NCBI GenBank assembly: GCA_026018925.1
Contig: JAKSZU010000009.1
Coordinates: forward strand, 86,998,139-87,062,138
Reading direction: 5' to 3'
DNA from: Tupaia tana
Lineage: Eukaryota; Chordata; Mammalia; Scandentia; Tupaiidae
Length of the DNA: 64,000 nucleotides
Shown here: positions 34,765 to 47,190 of the stretch, piece after piece
Layout: each line of letters begins with the position of its first letter
How positions within the stretch are numbered: the first letter of the stretch is position 1
The notes under the pieces: model-generated
The model's database searches: none
The model's input: the letters and a program-made list of their open reading frames with translations, nothing else
Told to the model about the DNA's origin: nothing
Translations under genes and position numbers: made by a program

Positions 34765-35660
34765 TTGTTTTACTTTCTTAATTTTACATTCTGTCATGGA
34801 CATCTTTATACATACAAAATGAATTTTCCCAGCATCAATGTACTGTGTATTAGTCCAGTCCAAAATATTACAATACACATCAACAGATAATTTTCCATTT
34901 CTGTGCTCATTAAATATTTTGCTTCTTTTTCTCCCTTGATTCCATCCTTCCCACCCACCACTTCATTTCCTACCCTCCTCCCACACTGTCTCTAGTATCT
35001 AGTTACCCTCCATGTTTTTATACCTTCCTATCTTTCAATTTCTGCCAGAGTGCTGACATTCAGTATATATTGAGTGGAGACATACATACAATGCCACTCT
35101 TTCATAGTCCAGCTTGCTTTGCATACTATTAAATCTTCCATATTCATCCACTTTATATCAAATGTCAGGGTACTATTGTTTTTATGGCTGAGTAGGAGTC
35201 CATAGATTATAGGTGCCACACTTTTTCTATACAGTCATCTATTCTTGGACACATTTGAGTTGATTCCATGGTTTAGCAATTGTGAATAAAGGTGCAATAA
35301 ACATGAATGTGCAAGTTTTTCCAACTGAGTGTATTCCTATCTTTTAGGTAGATACCCAGGAGTGGAATTGCTGGATCATATGGTAGTTCTATTTGTAGGT
35401 CTTTGAGGAACGTCCATATTGTTCTCCACAGTGGCTGTACTAATTTACATTCCCATCAACACTGTAGGAGAGTTCCCTTCTCACCACAGCCTTGTCAGTA
35501 CTTAATCATTCTTTAATTTTTTTTCTCTTAGCCATTCTGACAGCTCCCTTATGATAAGGTATGTTAAGCATTTTTTTCATATGGTTTATGGCAGTTCATA
35601 TGTCTTCCCTAGAGAGTTGTCTGTTCAGCTCATTAACCCATCTTTTAATTGGGTTGATTT

Positions 35661-35927
35661 TTTTTTTTTTTTTTTGGAGAGGTTTCCGCTATAGGGCGCG
35701 TGAGCTCACCAGACAGACAGAGAGAGACATAGAGACAGAAAGCGAGAAATCACCCCCCGGGGGTATGGTCACGCCGCAATCCCTTCTCCTCCATTTTCCT
35801 CTCGGGATCTTGGGCATGCACGCACATGCACCCGGTGTGAGTTTTAAGCCACAGGGTCTGGGACGTGAACCACGGTCGACTATGTGGGAGTCCAGTGAAA
35901 TAGCCATTACGCTAACTGCTGGTTCCC
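35661..35927 (-). mobile_element. CYN-like SINE, young, nested in L1 ORF2
   Basis: Body near consensus from GGAGAGGTTTCCGCTATAGG to GCTAACTGCTGGTTCCC. The host reads GGGTTGATTTTT before and GGTTTTTTTTGTT after, so the TSD is T-rich and not exactly defined. Confidence 0.93.
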
Positions 35928-36640
35928 AGGTTTTTTTTGTTATTTGTTTGTCTGTTTGTTTCGTGGTAAGCTGCTTGCATTCCCCATATATTTTGATTAT
36001 CAATCACTTATCTGAGGAGGATTTTGAAAATACATTCCCCCACACTGAGGGTTGCCCCCTCACTCTGATTATTGTTTTCTTTTGATATGATCCCATTTGT
36101 CAATTTTGGGGATTATTGCTTGTGATTTGGGGGTCTTATTTAAGAAGTCTTTGTCTACTCAGATGTCTCCAAATTTTTCTTTTGTGTTTTTCACCAATGG
36201 TTTTTGTAGTTTGAAATTTTATGTTTAAATCTTTGATCCATATTCAGTTGATTTTTATAATTGTGAGAGATAGGGGTCCAGTTTTATTTTTCTGCAGATA
36301 GATGTCCAGTTTTTCCAGCACCATTTTGAACAGATTTTCTTTTCCCCACTGATTATCTTCTGCCTATTGACAAAAATCAGTTGGCTATATTTTCATGTTT
36401 ATTCCTGGGTTCTTTACTCCGTTCCATTGGTCTATCCACCTGCATTTGTGCCAATACCATCCTGTTTTGATTATCACAGCTTTGTAATGTTTTGAAGTCA
36501 GGAAATATGATACCTCCTACTTTGGTCTTTTTGCACAGTATTGCTTTGGGCCTTTTATTATTCCAGACAAATTTTACAGTTGCTTTTTCTATTTCTCTGA
36601 GGAATATCTCTGCTAGTTTGATCAGAACTGAATTGAATTT

Positions 36641-36894
36641 GGGACCAGCCATTATCATAATGGCTATGCCACTGAACTCCCATGTAGCTGACCACAGTTC
36701 AAGTCCCGGACCCAGTGGCTTAAACTCACGTTGGGCGCGTGTGCATGCATGCCTGTGTGTGCCCAAGATCCCGAGAGGAGAATGGAGGAGAAGGGATTGC
36801 AGCATGGCCATCCCCCCCTGGGGGGTGATTTCTTGCTTTCTATCTCTCTATCTCTCTTTCTGGTGAGCACATGCGCCCTATAGCAAAAACCTCT

Positions 36895-36934
<40 letters not shown>

Positions 36935-36935
36935 A
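36641..36935 (+). mobile_element. CYN-like SINE with a long A-tail, nested in L1 ORF2
   Basis: TSD GAACTGARTTGAATTT, 16 bp with one mismatch, at 36625-36640 and 36936-36951. The A-tail is over 30 bases. Confidence 0.94.
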
Positions 36936-38105
36936 GAACTGAGTTGAATTTGTAGATTAATTTGGGTGGAATTGACAGTTTGATTATGTTAACTCTTCCA
37001 ATCCAGGAGCATGGAATGTCCTTCCAGATATTTGTGTTATTTTCAAATTATTTTTTGGTTTCTCATACTTTTCCTTGTAGGAGTCTTTGACTTCTTTTGT
37101 TAGGTTTATTCCTAGTTATCTTATAGTTTTTGTGGTTATTGTAAATGGGATTGCTTTCTTCAATTATTCCTCAATCTGTTTATTATTGGTCTATAGACAC
37201 GTTATAGATTTTTGTATGCTGATTTGTATTCGTCACTTCCAGGAGTTTGAATGTGTGCGGAGTGTGTGTGTGTGTGTGTGTGTGTGTTCTTTTGGATTTT
37301 CTGTGTATATAACCATGTCATCTACAAATAGAGATAATTTCATTTCTTCTTTCTTTACTCGAATACCTTTAATTTTATTCTCTTGTATAATTGCACTGGC
37401 TAGGACTTCCCATACTCTTATTGAAAAGGACTGGAAAAAGTAGGCAGTCTTGTCTTGTTCCACTTTTTAGTGCAAAAGTTTCAGCCTTTCCTCATTCAGT
37501 ATGATGTCAAATATGGGTTTGTCATAGATGGCTTTTATTGTGTTTAGGAACATCCCTTCTATGCCACTTTTTCTGAGAGTCTTACTCATGAAGGGATGTT
37601 GTATTTTATCAAATGCCTTTTCTGTACCAATTGTTATCAGTATGTGTTTTATCTTTCCTTCTGTTAATACATTCTATTACATTGATTGTTTTTCATATGT
37701 TGAACCACCCTTGAATCTCTGGAATAAAGCCTACCTGGTTATGGTGTATAATCTTTTTAATGTGTCATTAAATACAATTTGCTGGTACCTTGTTGATAAT
37801 ATTTGTATCTATATACATCAGAGATATTAGTCTGTAGTTTTCTTTTTGTTGTTGTTGTTATGTCCTTTTCTGTTTTAGAGGTGAGGGTGATGGAGGCTTC
37901 ATAAAATGCATTTAGAAGGGTTCCTGCCTTCTGGATCTTTAGAAATAATTAGAGTAGAATGGGGGTTAACTCTTCTTTAAAAATTTTGTAAATTCAGAAG
38001 TGAGGCTGTTGGGACCTGGGCTTTTCTTTATTGAGAGGCTATTTATTATTGATTCAGTCTCATTCCTTTATATTGATCTATTCAGGCTTTTAAATTATTT
38101 AACCT

Positions 38106-38287
38106 TGGGACCAGCAGGTGGCATGGTGGTTAAGGTGCTGAACACTCCCACATGGCCGACCATGGTTCAAGTCCTGGATCTGGTGGCTTACTTTCTCATT
38201 CTCTCTCTCTCTCTCTTTCTCTCTCTGGTTCAATTAAAAAATAAATGAATGAATAAATAAAATTAAATAAATAATTATTTTTAAAAA
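38106..38287 (+). mobile_element. Short-form CYN-like SINE, nested in L1 ORF2
   Basis: GGGACCAGCAGGTGGCATGG head, GTTCAAGTCCTGGATCTGG, (TC)n, CTCTCTGGTTCAATTAAAA end. TSD ATTMTTTAACCT at 38094-38105 and 38288-38299. Confidence 0.91.
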
Positions 38288-41200
38288 ATTCTTTAACCTC
38301 AGTAGATTATATGTGTGCAAAAATTTGTCCATCTCATCCAGGTTTTCTCTTTTTTTAGCATATAATAGCTCATAGTATTCTCTGGTGATCTTTTGTATTT
38401 ATGTTATATCTATTGTAATATTACCTGCTTCATTCTTGACTAGATTTATCTAGTTCCTTTCTCCATTCCTGTTCATTAGTCTAGCTAACACTGTGTTCAT
38501 TTTATCTTCTCAAAGAACCAACTTTTGGTTTTATTTTCTGTATAGTTTGTTTATTCTCTATTTTATTTCTTTCTGCTCAAATCTTTACTATTTCTTTTCT
38601 TCTGGTATTTTCAGGGATTTTTGTTGTCGTTTATCCAGTTCCCTGAGGTGTGTTAGGTCGTCTATTTGCCACCTTTCAGTTTTATCTTGTGAAAACTAAT
38701 TCCTATGAACATACCCCTTTATGACTGCTTTTGATATGTCCCATAAGTTATGAAAATTCATGTGTATAGTATCATTAGTTTCAAAGAAATTTTTTATTTC
38801 AGTCTTAATTTCTTCAGTGTTGTGAAATCATTCAGAAATAGGAGGTTTAGTTTCTATATTTTCATGGCTTTGTTTTTCTGCCATTAGTTTCAAGTTTAAT
38901 TCCACTGTGGTTGGAGTAGATGCTGGATATAGTTTCTATATCTTGGAATTTATGAAGACTTGTTTTGTGCCCTATCATGTGGTCAGTTGTAGAAAATGTT
39001 CCATATAAGGGTGAAAAAAATGTATATTTTATGGTTATTGGTAGAAAATTCTAGATGTCTGTCAAGTTCATTCGGTGTATGGTATCATTTAAATCTTGTA
39101 AGTCGTAGCTTAATTTTAGTCTAGATGATATGTCCAAGAGGAGAAAGTGGGGCATTGAGATCCCCAACAATTATTGTGCTGCAATCTATCTCTCCATTTA
39201 GATCTACCAAGTCTTTCTCATATTTGGTTACTCCAGTGTTGGGTACATAGATATTTATAACTATTATATCTTCTTGGCAAATTAGCCCTTTTAGTACTGT
39301 TTATTGTCCTTGTCTCTGAAGATTTTTGTATTTAAGTCTATTTTGTATTATATAAGTGTTGTGACTCCAGCCCTTTTCTGATTTCTGTTTGCATGTAATA
39401 TCTTTTTCCAGCCCTTCACTTTCTTTCTATGTGTGTCTTTACCCATGAGGTGCATTTCTTGGAGGCAGCAGATAGAGTGCTCCTATTTTCTATCCATTCA
39501 GTCAGTCTGTGTCTTTTAACTGGATAATATAATCCATTCACATTCAATGTTATTATTGATATTTACAGATTTATCCTTGTCATTTTGTTAGCCATTTTCT
39601 TCATTGTTTTTATTCTCTTATTTCTGTCTGTCTCTAATTTTTCTAATATAGTACTCCTTTCAGTACTTTTTGAAGAGCTGAATCAGTGTCAATGAATTCT
39701 TTCAGTGTTAGTTTATCTGAGAATTATTTTATTTGTTTTTCCCACTTGAAGTTATAGTATTCTTGGTTGCAGTTATTTTTCTTTTAATGTTTTAAATATT
39801 TCTTCATATTCTTCCCTTGCCTGCATTGCTCCAATTGCAAGGTCCTATGTCAGCCTATTATGATAATCTTTGCAATCTTTGTTTCTCTCTTGTCATTTTG
39901 AGAATCTTGTCTTTGTCTTTGATTTAGACCACTGTGGCTATGAAGTGCTGTGGAGAGGATCTTATGTTGATTCTTCTTGGGGTCCTTTGTATTTCTTGGG
40001 TCTGGATGTCTGGGTGTTTTTCTTCATTTGAAAAGTTTTCTGTACCTATTTCAGGGTCCACATTCCCTATGCCTTAGATTCTTCACCTTCTGGAGTACCT
40101 ATTATTTGGATATTTGGACACTTAATGGTGTCTTGTATTTCCTGTATGATGTCATCATTTTTATGTTTTAATTTTTTGGTTTTTTTTTTCATTGTTTTTG
40201 GTGGTTTTTGTCTATGTCTGAGATTTTGTCTTCCACATCAGAGATTCCATCTTATGCTTGGTCTAATCTGTTATTAATACTTCCAAGAGAGGTTTTGATT
40301 TCCTGCATTATAGTCTCCATCTCTAGAAGCTGTGTTTGATTCTTTTGTTTTGTTTTGTTTTTCATTTTATTGTATCAAATTATTTTTTTATTTAAATTTA
40401 TTTATTTGCATTCATTCACTGTACATCATTACAGCATACAAAATGAGATTTTCCATCCAGAGTACACTGTATATTGTCTCAATCAAGCACATCAACAAAC
40501 ATGTTATTGTCAGCAAATAATTTTCCATTTCTTGTTTTCTGTATGTTTTGCTTTTTTCCCCCCATCCTTGGTTCCCTATCTCTTACCCTCTGCCATCTAC
40601 CACTCTCCTCCCACACTGTCTCTGGTATCTATGTTTGCTTTCTATACTGTTTCCCCCCCCACATTTTATTGAATTACTAAAGACCTTAATTAAGCTAAAT
40701 ATTTTTATAGCAAACACAGCTGATATATACATTTCCATGAACACAAGTCTAACTTTATGCATCTTATAAAGTAGCACCTAGCTGGGCTATATATCTTACT
40801 TCAGTCATTGAATAATTTTTTTTCTGAAACTTTTTTTTTGTAACTTAATTTGTATTCTTTCCCTAAGCATCATCACAGCATACAAAATGTGATTTCCCAT
40901 CCAGAATATACTGCATAGTGACTTAATCATGCATATTATTAAAAATTTTCCATTTCTAGTTCTTAGAATTATTTTTACCCCTCTTTCTGACCCTCTGTTC
41001 TTTCCCAACCTCTTCTCAAACTATCTGTGGTGTCTACAATTGTCCTCCATTCCTTTCCCACCCACATTGTATTGATCACACAATTTCTTACATAATCTAA
41101 CTACTTTCAATGGTGAGTTCACTCATTATTATTAAGAAAACCAGTTTTAACTTAAATCAAGGAAATGCCAAAGAACTTTGCTTAAAGCCAGGAAACAGGT

Positions 41201-41377
41201 TAGGATTCTTTTCAAATGGTAGGTGCATGAACCTATCAGTCTCATGTACTTTATCTTCTGTTCTGGTTCAATGTTCCTGATTAAATTCTGGGATATAATA
41301 TTCAACTCCAGACTTGTCCCTACAATTAAGTTGACCACTTTCTTAATTTTTGAAGACTTATTTCCATGTGTCTGTAT

Positions 41378-42406
41378 TTAATTTTCCTGATATAGCACAC
41401 CCTTGAGAACTTCTTGGAGATCTGGTCTGGTCCTGGTAAATTCTTTCAGGTTTTGTTTATCTGAGAATGTTCTTGTCTTTTCTTCCCACATGAGAGATAA
41501 TTTTGCCAAGTACAGTATCCTAGGCTGAAATTGCTTCTCTCTTAACACTTTGAATATATTTTCCCATTCTTTCCTCACTCGCATTGTTTCCGATGAGAGA
41601 TCTGCTGCTAGCCTGGTGGGATGTCCGTTGTAGGTAGCTTGATGTTTTTCTCTTGCCAATCTTAGTATCTTGTCCTTGTCTGTGGTTTTGGTCAACCTGG
41701 CTATAATGTGTCTTGGAGAAGATCTTGTTGGGTTGATTCTATTTGGGGTCCTTTGTATTTCTTGGGACTGTATCTTCGAATGCCTCTCTAGGTTTGGAAA
41801 GTTTTCTTGCAGGATTTCATGGAATAGATTATCAATGCCCTTATGGGTCTCTTCACCTTCTGGAATACCAATTATCCGGATGTTTGGACGTTTGATGATA
41901 TCTAGTACTTCTCGTATATTTTTCTGAAATTTTTGGGCCATTTTCTCAGTCTTCGTGGTGGATATTTCTAGGCCAGCAATTTTCTCTTCTACGTCTGAGA
42001 TTCTATTTTCTGAATGATCTAGTCTGCTTTTAGTACTTTCAAGGGAAATTTTGACTTCCTGTATTATAGACTTCATTTTTAACAGTTCCGTCTGAGTCTT
42101 TTGTAAAGTGTGTAATTCCTCTTTTAGATCTTGCAAGAATTTCCTCATCTCCTGGAACTCGTCAACTTCTTTCTCCTTTCTCTTTAGCAGTTCATTATCT
42201 CTCTTCTCTTCCATCTCTGTTAGCTTCGACATTATGAATGCTCTAAATTCCTTATCAGATATTTCCATGATTTTCACCAAACTGCTTGTGGATGAAGAAG
42301 AGTTACTCTTTTTTCCCTTGAAGGAGAGGTATTTTCTTGCTTTCCCATATTTCTTGTGATCCGGTGGTGATTTCTTGTCATCTGATGGATGGTGTGTTTC
42401 TTTCAA
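41378..42406 (-). pseudogene. Half-L1 ORF1 gene (L1 ORF1p-like RNA-binding protein), nearly intact
   Basis: ORF1p of LINE-1 is a trimeric RNA-binding chaperone that coats the element's RNA. This frame encodes 342 residues, close to the 338 of human ORF1p. From residue 50 to about 165 it is charged and heptad-rich (EMEEKRDNELLKRKEKEVDE), a coiled coil. At 173-186 RPNIRIIGIPEGEE starts the RRM-like domain, RPRHIIARL-like residues at about 231-237 continue it, and 250-335 is the C-terminal domain ending FTRTRPDLQEVLKG. Compared with sister copies (canonical start ATGACAAGAAATCACC), a net +2 change in an A-run near 42311 puts the first ~33 residues out of frame; after that the frame is clean. So it is one indel from an open canonical ORF1. 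It lies in the element at 40347-43404. Confidence 0.85.
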
Positions 42407-43005
42407 ATTTTTGAAGTTCAGTCTGAATGTTCAGGAACAAGCAGGCAGAGGTGATCTATAATCTCTTTGCCATTTTGTTCTGATCGCTGGTGCAGCAGAT
42501 TAAGTAGATATTGAGGAATATTTTAACCCTAGTAGTATTTGGATGTTTAGCTACCATGCTCTTAGATCTGTCTAAAAACACATTAAATGGATATTGGAGA
42601 GTGGAGAGACAAGAAAAAGGAAAATGAAAGAGAGAGAGAGAGAAACAAAAGGAAAAAAAGACAAAAAAACGAAAATAATTGTAATTACGGTTTTTCTTTT
42701 TTTAAAAAAAATCACAAAATAAAAAACCGCACAGCACGGTGTGTGCCGCGCAAAATACCTAGTTCGCAGGAGCCATGAGAAATCTTCTTCTGAAGGCCTG
42801 GCCTCTCCTGCCTGGGTGGGAGGACCAGAGTGATAATTAACTAGCTAAAAGGTGGAGCTGAGAGTAAGAGAAAAACTTTATCTTTAAAAAAAAATGTAAA
42901 AAAGAAAAATTACAAATAAAATAGGAAGACAGAAGCAGGGAGAGACAGAGACAGAGACGCAGAAACAGAGATAGAAGGCCAGGCAGTGGGGGGCTGTCTA
43001 CCACA

Positions 43006-43404
43006 CTAGCTTATTTGCTGGAGGCTGAATTATCAGTAGAAAATCTTCATTTCTCATGTGCCCTGAAATACCTAGTTTGCAGGAGCCATGAGGAATCTTC
43101 TTCTGAAGGCCTGGCCTCTCCTGCCACGCTAGCTTGTTTGCTGAAGGCTGAATTATCAGTAGAAAATCTTCATTTCTTGTGTGCCCTGAAGTACCTAGTT
43201 CGCAGGAGCCATGAGGAATCTTCTTCTGAAGGCCCAACCTCTCCTGCCTAGTTCGCAGGAGCCATGAGGAATCTTCTTCTGAAGACCTGGCCTCTCCTAC
43301 CACGCTAGCTTGTTTGCTGGAGGCTGAATTATCAGTAGAAAAGCTTCATTTCTCATGTACCCTGAAATACCTAGTTTGCAGGAGCCGTGAGGGATCTTCT
43401 TCTC
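43006..43404 (-). repeat. Tandem promoter monomers of the half-L1 5' end (123-bp type)
   Basis: CTAGCTTGTTTGCTGGAGGC recurs at 43006, 43129 and 43305. The period is 123 bp; the 176-bp step contains an extra 53-bp partial copy (GTTCGCAGGAGCCATGAGG). Each unit also holds GAATTATCAGTAGAAAATC and AATCTTCTTCTGAAGGCC. As in mouse L1, such 5' tandem units are probably the promoter. Confidence 0.88.
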
Positions 43405-43573
43405 TTTGATTCTTTTTTATAATGGCTATCTCCTTCATGTCATGGAAGGACTTCCTCATCTCCTGGAGTTGGTTGTTTTCTCTTGTATCTCATTTATTTT
43501 TGCCACTATGATTATTCTAAATTCTTTTTTTTTTTTTTTTTTTTTTACATTTTGGTGGTTTTCTGGTTTTTTT

Positions 43574-46223
43574 CCCCTCTTTTTTAGAATTAATTTATTT
43601 ATATACATTCACTGTATATCAATACAGTATACAAATGAGATATTCCATGCAGAATACATTGCATATTGGCTCAATCAAGGATATTACCATACATGTTATT
43701 GTCAATGAGTAATTTTCTACTTCTTGTTTCTTATATATTTTGCTTCCCCCCGCCTTGATTCCCTACCTTTCACCCTCTGCCATTTCCTCCCCTTCTCCCA
43801 CACTGTCTCTGATATCTACAGTTGTTTTCCATGCCTTCTTTCACATTTTATTGATTCACTGAATATCCTAATAAATTTTAAAATTTTCAATAGCAAGCAC
43901 AGCTAATATATACATATCCATGAACATATGTCTGACTTTAGGCATAAACCTCAGTGAGTAAAGTGAACATACTATAAAGTGGCACCTAGCTGGGGCTATA
44001 TAGCTTATTGCAGTCATTAAATAGGTATTTTTAAAAAATAATTATTTTTATTTAACTTTATTTATTCGCTTATTTTAGAGTGACAGAGTGAGAAAGAGAG
44101 AAAAGTGAGAAAGTAAGCCACCAGGTCCAGGCCATGTGGGAGTTGCCATGTGGGAGTCCAGCTCTGTTAATCACCACACCACCTGCTAGCCCAAATAGAT
44201 ACTTTAATGTATTTTTTAATTTAAATAAAAACAATTTTAGTTTTAATTGACCAAAATAAAAAAATGTTGGGATAAATTTGCTTAAAACTTAAAGCCAGGA
44301 AAAAGGATAGGATTCAGTTCAAATAGTAGGTAGATGAACCTATTAACATGTCAAGAGAAGACAAAATCCTTAAATACAGAAATCAAAGCATCAAAGAAAA
44401 TCAGTAATGTTTTAGTCTAAAGTAAAAAATTCTATTTCACTAGTTCAGTCTCATGTAATTAATATCTCTTCTATTAATTTTGCAGTATTACTATGGTCCA
44501 ATCTTTCCATTTACACTCTGGAAGTTAACATTCAACTCCAGACTTGTCCCTACCATTAGGCTGGCCAGTCTCTTGGCTGTTTTTTGTACTCTTATTTCTG
44601 TGTGTCTGACTTTAGTTTTCTTAGTATAGCACTCCTTTCAGCACTTCTTGTAGAGCCGTTCTGGTGGTGGTAAATTCTTTCAGGTTTTGTTTATCTGAGA
44701 ATATTTTTGTCTTTTCTTCCCATATGAAAAATAATCTTGCTGAGTATACTATTATTTGTTGAAATTGTTTTTCAATTAACATTTGGATATATTTTCCCAT
44801 TTTTTCCTTGCTTGCATTATTTCCAATTAGAGGTCCAATGTTTGCTTTATGAGATATCCTTTGAAAATAACTTGATGTTTCTCTCTTGCCAAATTTAGTA
44901 TCTAGTCTCTGTCTGCGGTTTTGCTCAATCTGGCTATGATGTACCTTGGGGAAGATATTCTTAGGTTGATTCTATGTGGAGTCCTTTGTATTTTTTGGGT
45001 CTAGATATTTGAGTGCCTCTCTAGATTTGGAAAGTTTTCTTCCAGGATTTCATGGAATAGATTATCCATGCCATTATTAGTTTGTTTACCTTCTGGAATA
45101 CCAATGATCTGGATATTTGGGTGTTTAATGGTATCTAGTATTACTCATTGTTTTGGGTTATTTTCTCATTCTTGGTGAATTTTTCTAGGTCAGAGGTTCT
45201 ATCTTCTACATCTGAGATTTGATCTTCTGTATGATCTAATCTGCTTTTGGATATTTTCAAGGGAGATTTTGATTTCCTGTATTACAGGCTTCATCACTAG
45301 CAATTCCGTTTGATTTGTTTTTATGATGTGTATCTCCTCCTTCAGGTTGTGCAAGAACTTCCTCACCTCTAGAGTCCATTGTCTCTTTTCTCCTGCATTG
45401 TATGGAGTTCATTGTCTCTCTTTTCTTGCATCTTTGTTAGCTTTGTCACTACGAATATTCTAAATTCTTTATCGGACATTTCCACGAGTTCCCTTGTATT
45501 GTCTTTGCAGGATGAGGAGTTATTCTTTTCCCTTGGGGGAGAGATATTTTCTTGGTTTTTCATATTTCTTGTGCCTCTGTGGTGGTTTCTGATCATCTGA
45601 TGGATTATACATATTTTTCTAGTTTTTGGAGTTAAATCTGAGCATTCAGAGGAATGCAGGAAGAAGTGACCAGCAGTTTCTAAACAGTATATTTTTTCTC
45701 CCTTTGCACAGCTGATTCAGTGGAAATTGAGGATTAATCTGACCTTAAAAGTATTCAGATATTTTGCTACTGAGCACCCAGACCTGTCTAGAGAATTAGT
45801 ATGCAAAAGCCAAGCAGATGAATGAGAAAGGTAAAAAGAAAAGGAAAAGTGAAAAAAAAAAGAGAACAAACAAGACAGAAACTATAAAAAATTTTTTTTT
45901 TATTGAGCAAAAAAATGAGAGCTGCCTGGTACACAAGCACACCGCACAAATGCTGTTGCTCACAACTGAGATATAGATTGCAGCTGATTGGTTTGTCCTA
46001 TGGGTGCAGGGCGACAGGTAAGAATTATCAAGACCAAAGAGCAGCAGAGAGCTAAGGAGTTTAAAAATTTTAAAAATAATAATAAAAGAGAGAGAGAGAG
46101 ATGGAGAGAGAGAGAGAGAATAAATAGGGTGTTTTAACCTGGCTCCTGTCTAGATCTGGGGGCCAGGAGGGTGAAGTCTGGGCAGAAGGTCTTCAATGAT
46201 CCTAATCCCTGAATGGTGCCCCA
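43574..46223 (-). mobile_element. ORF1-only half-L1 (HAL1-type) element, antisense, second copy nested in the same L1
   Basis: On the minus strand: one partial 110-bp-type promoter monomer (near 46223-46140), 5' UTR with a (GA)n run, ORF1 from about 45596 to about 44640 (frameshifted, with stops), then 3' UTR to 43574. The imperfect TSD is GTTTTCTGGTTTTTT at 43558-43572 against GTTTCTGTTTTTT from 46224. The L1 host sequence joins across it: comparison with the sense L1 at 62490-62580 shows the same order. No ORF2. Confidence 0.85.
44036..44191 (-). mobile_element. Short-form CYN-like SINE, nested in the half-L1 3' UTR
   Basis: TTTATTTAACTTTATTTATTC tail, AGAAAGAGAGAAAAG, CAGGTCCAGGCCATGTGGG, CACCACCTGCTAGCCC. 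Host AAATAGGTATTTTTA and AAATAGATACTTTAA flank it. A 10-base unit (CCATGTGGGA) is duplicated. Confidence 0.83.
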
Positions 46224-46245
46224 GTTTCTGTTTTTTATTTTTAAT

Positions 46246-46513
46246 TCTTTTTTTTTTTTTTTGAGAGATTTTTCACTATAGGGCGCGTGCGCTCGCCAGA
46301 CAGACAGAGAGACAGAGAGATAGAAAGCGAGAAATCACCCCCCAGGGGGGATGGTCACGCCACAATCCCTTCTCCTCCATTCTCCTCTCAGGATCTTGGG
46401 CACACACGCACACGCGCCCGGCGTGAGTTTTAAGCCACCGGGTCCGGGACGCGAACCGCGGTCGACTACATGGGAGTCCAGCGACATAGCCATTACGCTA
46501 ACTGCTGGTTCCC
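46246..46513 (-). mobile_element. CYN-like SINE, young, nested in the L1 5' part
   Basis: TSD CTGTTTTTTATTTT, 14 bp, at 46228-46241 and 46514-46527. The body is very near consensus. Confidence 0.94.
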
Positions 46514-46808
46514 CTGTTTTTTATTTTGTTTTTCTTCCATAGTTCAAGACCAGTTATTGTGTTCCCTTGGTGGAGATGTATTTCCCGACTTTCTCATAGT
46601 TGAAGTTCCTCTGCAATTTTTAGTCATTTGGTGATGTAATTACTTGTTGATAATTCTTTGGAGTCGATTTCTGTAGCTGTATGGTCATGTGCTTCCATTT
46701 GTTGTGAATTAGTTCTGTGCCAATTTCTCTCTTCTACCATGTTTTGCAATGTGGTGTCCACATGGGGAGTCTTGGGTTCAGATTTATGAACAAGTGTTTC
46801 TTCTTTTT

Positions 46809-47068
46809 TTTTTTTTTGGAGAGGTTTTTGCTATAGGGCGCGTGCGCTCGCCAGACAGACAGAGAGAGACAGAGAGATAGAAAGCAGGAAATCACCCCCC
46901 AGGGGGGATGGCCACGCCGCAATCCCTTCTCCTCCATTCTCCTCTCGGGATCTTGGGCACGCACGCACACGCGCCCGGCGTGAGTTTAAGCCGCCGGGTC
47001 CAGGACTCGAACCACGGTCGACTACGTGGGAGTCCAGCGACATAGCCATTACGCTAACTGCTGGTCCC
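46809..47068 (-). mobile_element. CYN-like SINE, young, nested in the L1 5' UTR
   Basis: TSD AAGTGTTTCTTCTTTTT, 17 bp and perfect, at 46792-46808 and 47069-47085. Confidence 0.95.
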
Positions 47069-47190
47069 AAGTGTTTCTTCTTTTTACTGGTGATTCTCTC
47101 AGGGGAGAGGATTCCTACAGAGCCTCACAGTGTTCAGATGTTTGGCTACTGTATACCTAGACCTTTCTTGTCCCTGTGTGAGTAGGGCTT

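Larger units (their letters stand above)
40347..43404 (-). mobile_element. Complete ORF1-only half-L1 (HAL1-type) element, antisense
   Basis: A 3058-bp insertion in L1 ORF1, bounded by a perfect 12-bp TSD TTTGATTCTTTT at 40335-40346 and 43405-43416. On the minus strand: tandem promoter monomers (43404-43006), 5' UTR, ORF1 (to stop at 41378), then a 3' UTR with two related modules and an A-rich tail (AAAACAAAACAAAAC at 40362-40347). There is no ORF2, so it must have moved with L1 reverse transcriptase supplied in trans. The TSDs prove that the ORF1-only structure was the mobile unit, not a later deletion of an L1. Confidence 0.93.

Noticed and set aside
43006-43404. A satellite or CRISPR-like array
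   Set aside because: The units are 123 bp, contiguous without spacers, and end at the TSD of a half-L1, so they are promoter monomers.
40347-43404. An ordinary L1 that lost ORF2 by later deletion
   Set aside because: Matching TSDs border the ORF1-only unit, and sister copies have the same ORF1-to-3' UTR junction, so the short form itself was mobile.
46351-47070. Arg/Pro-rich open frames on both strands
   Set aside because: They are translations of CYN-like SINEs and recur at every SINE in the window with the same peptide patterns.
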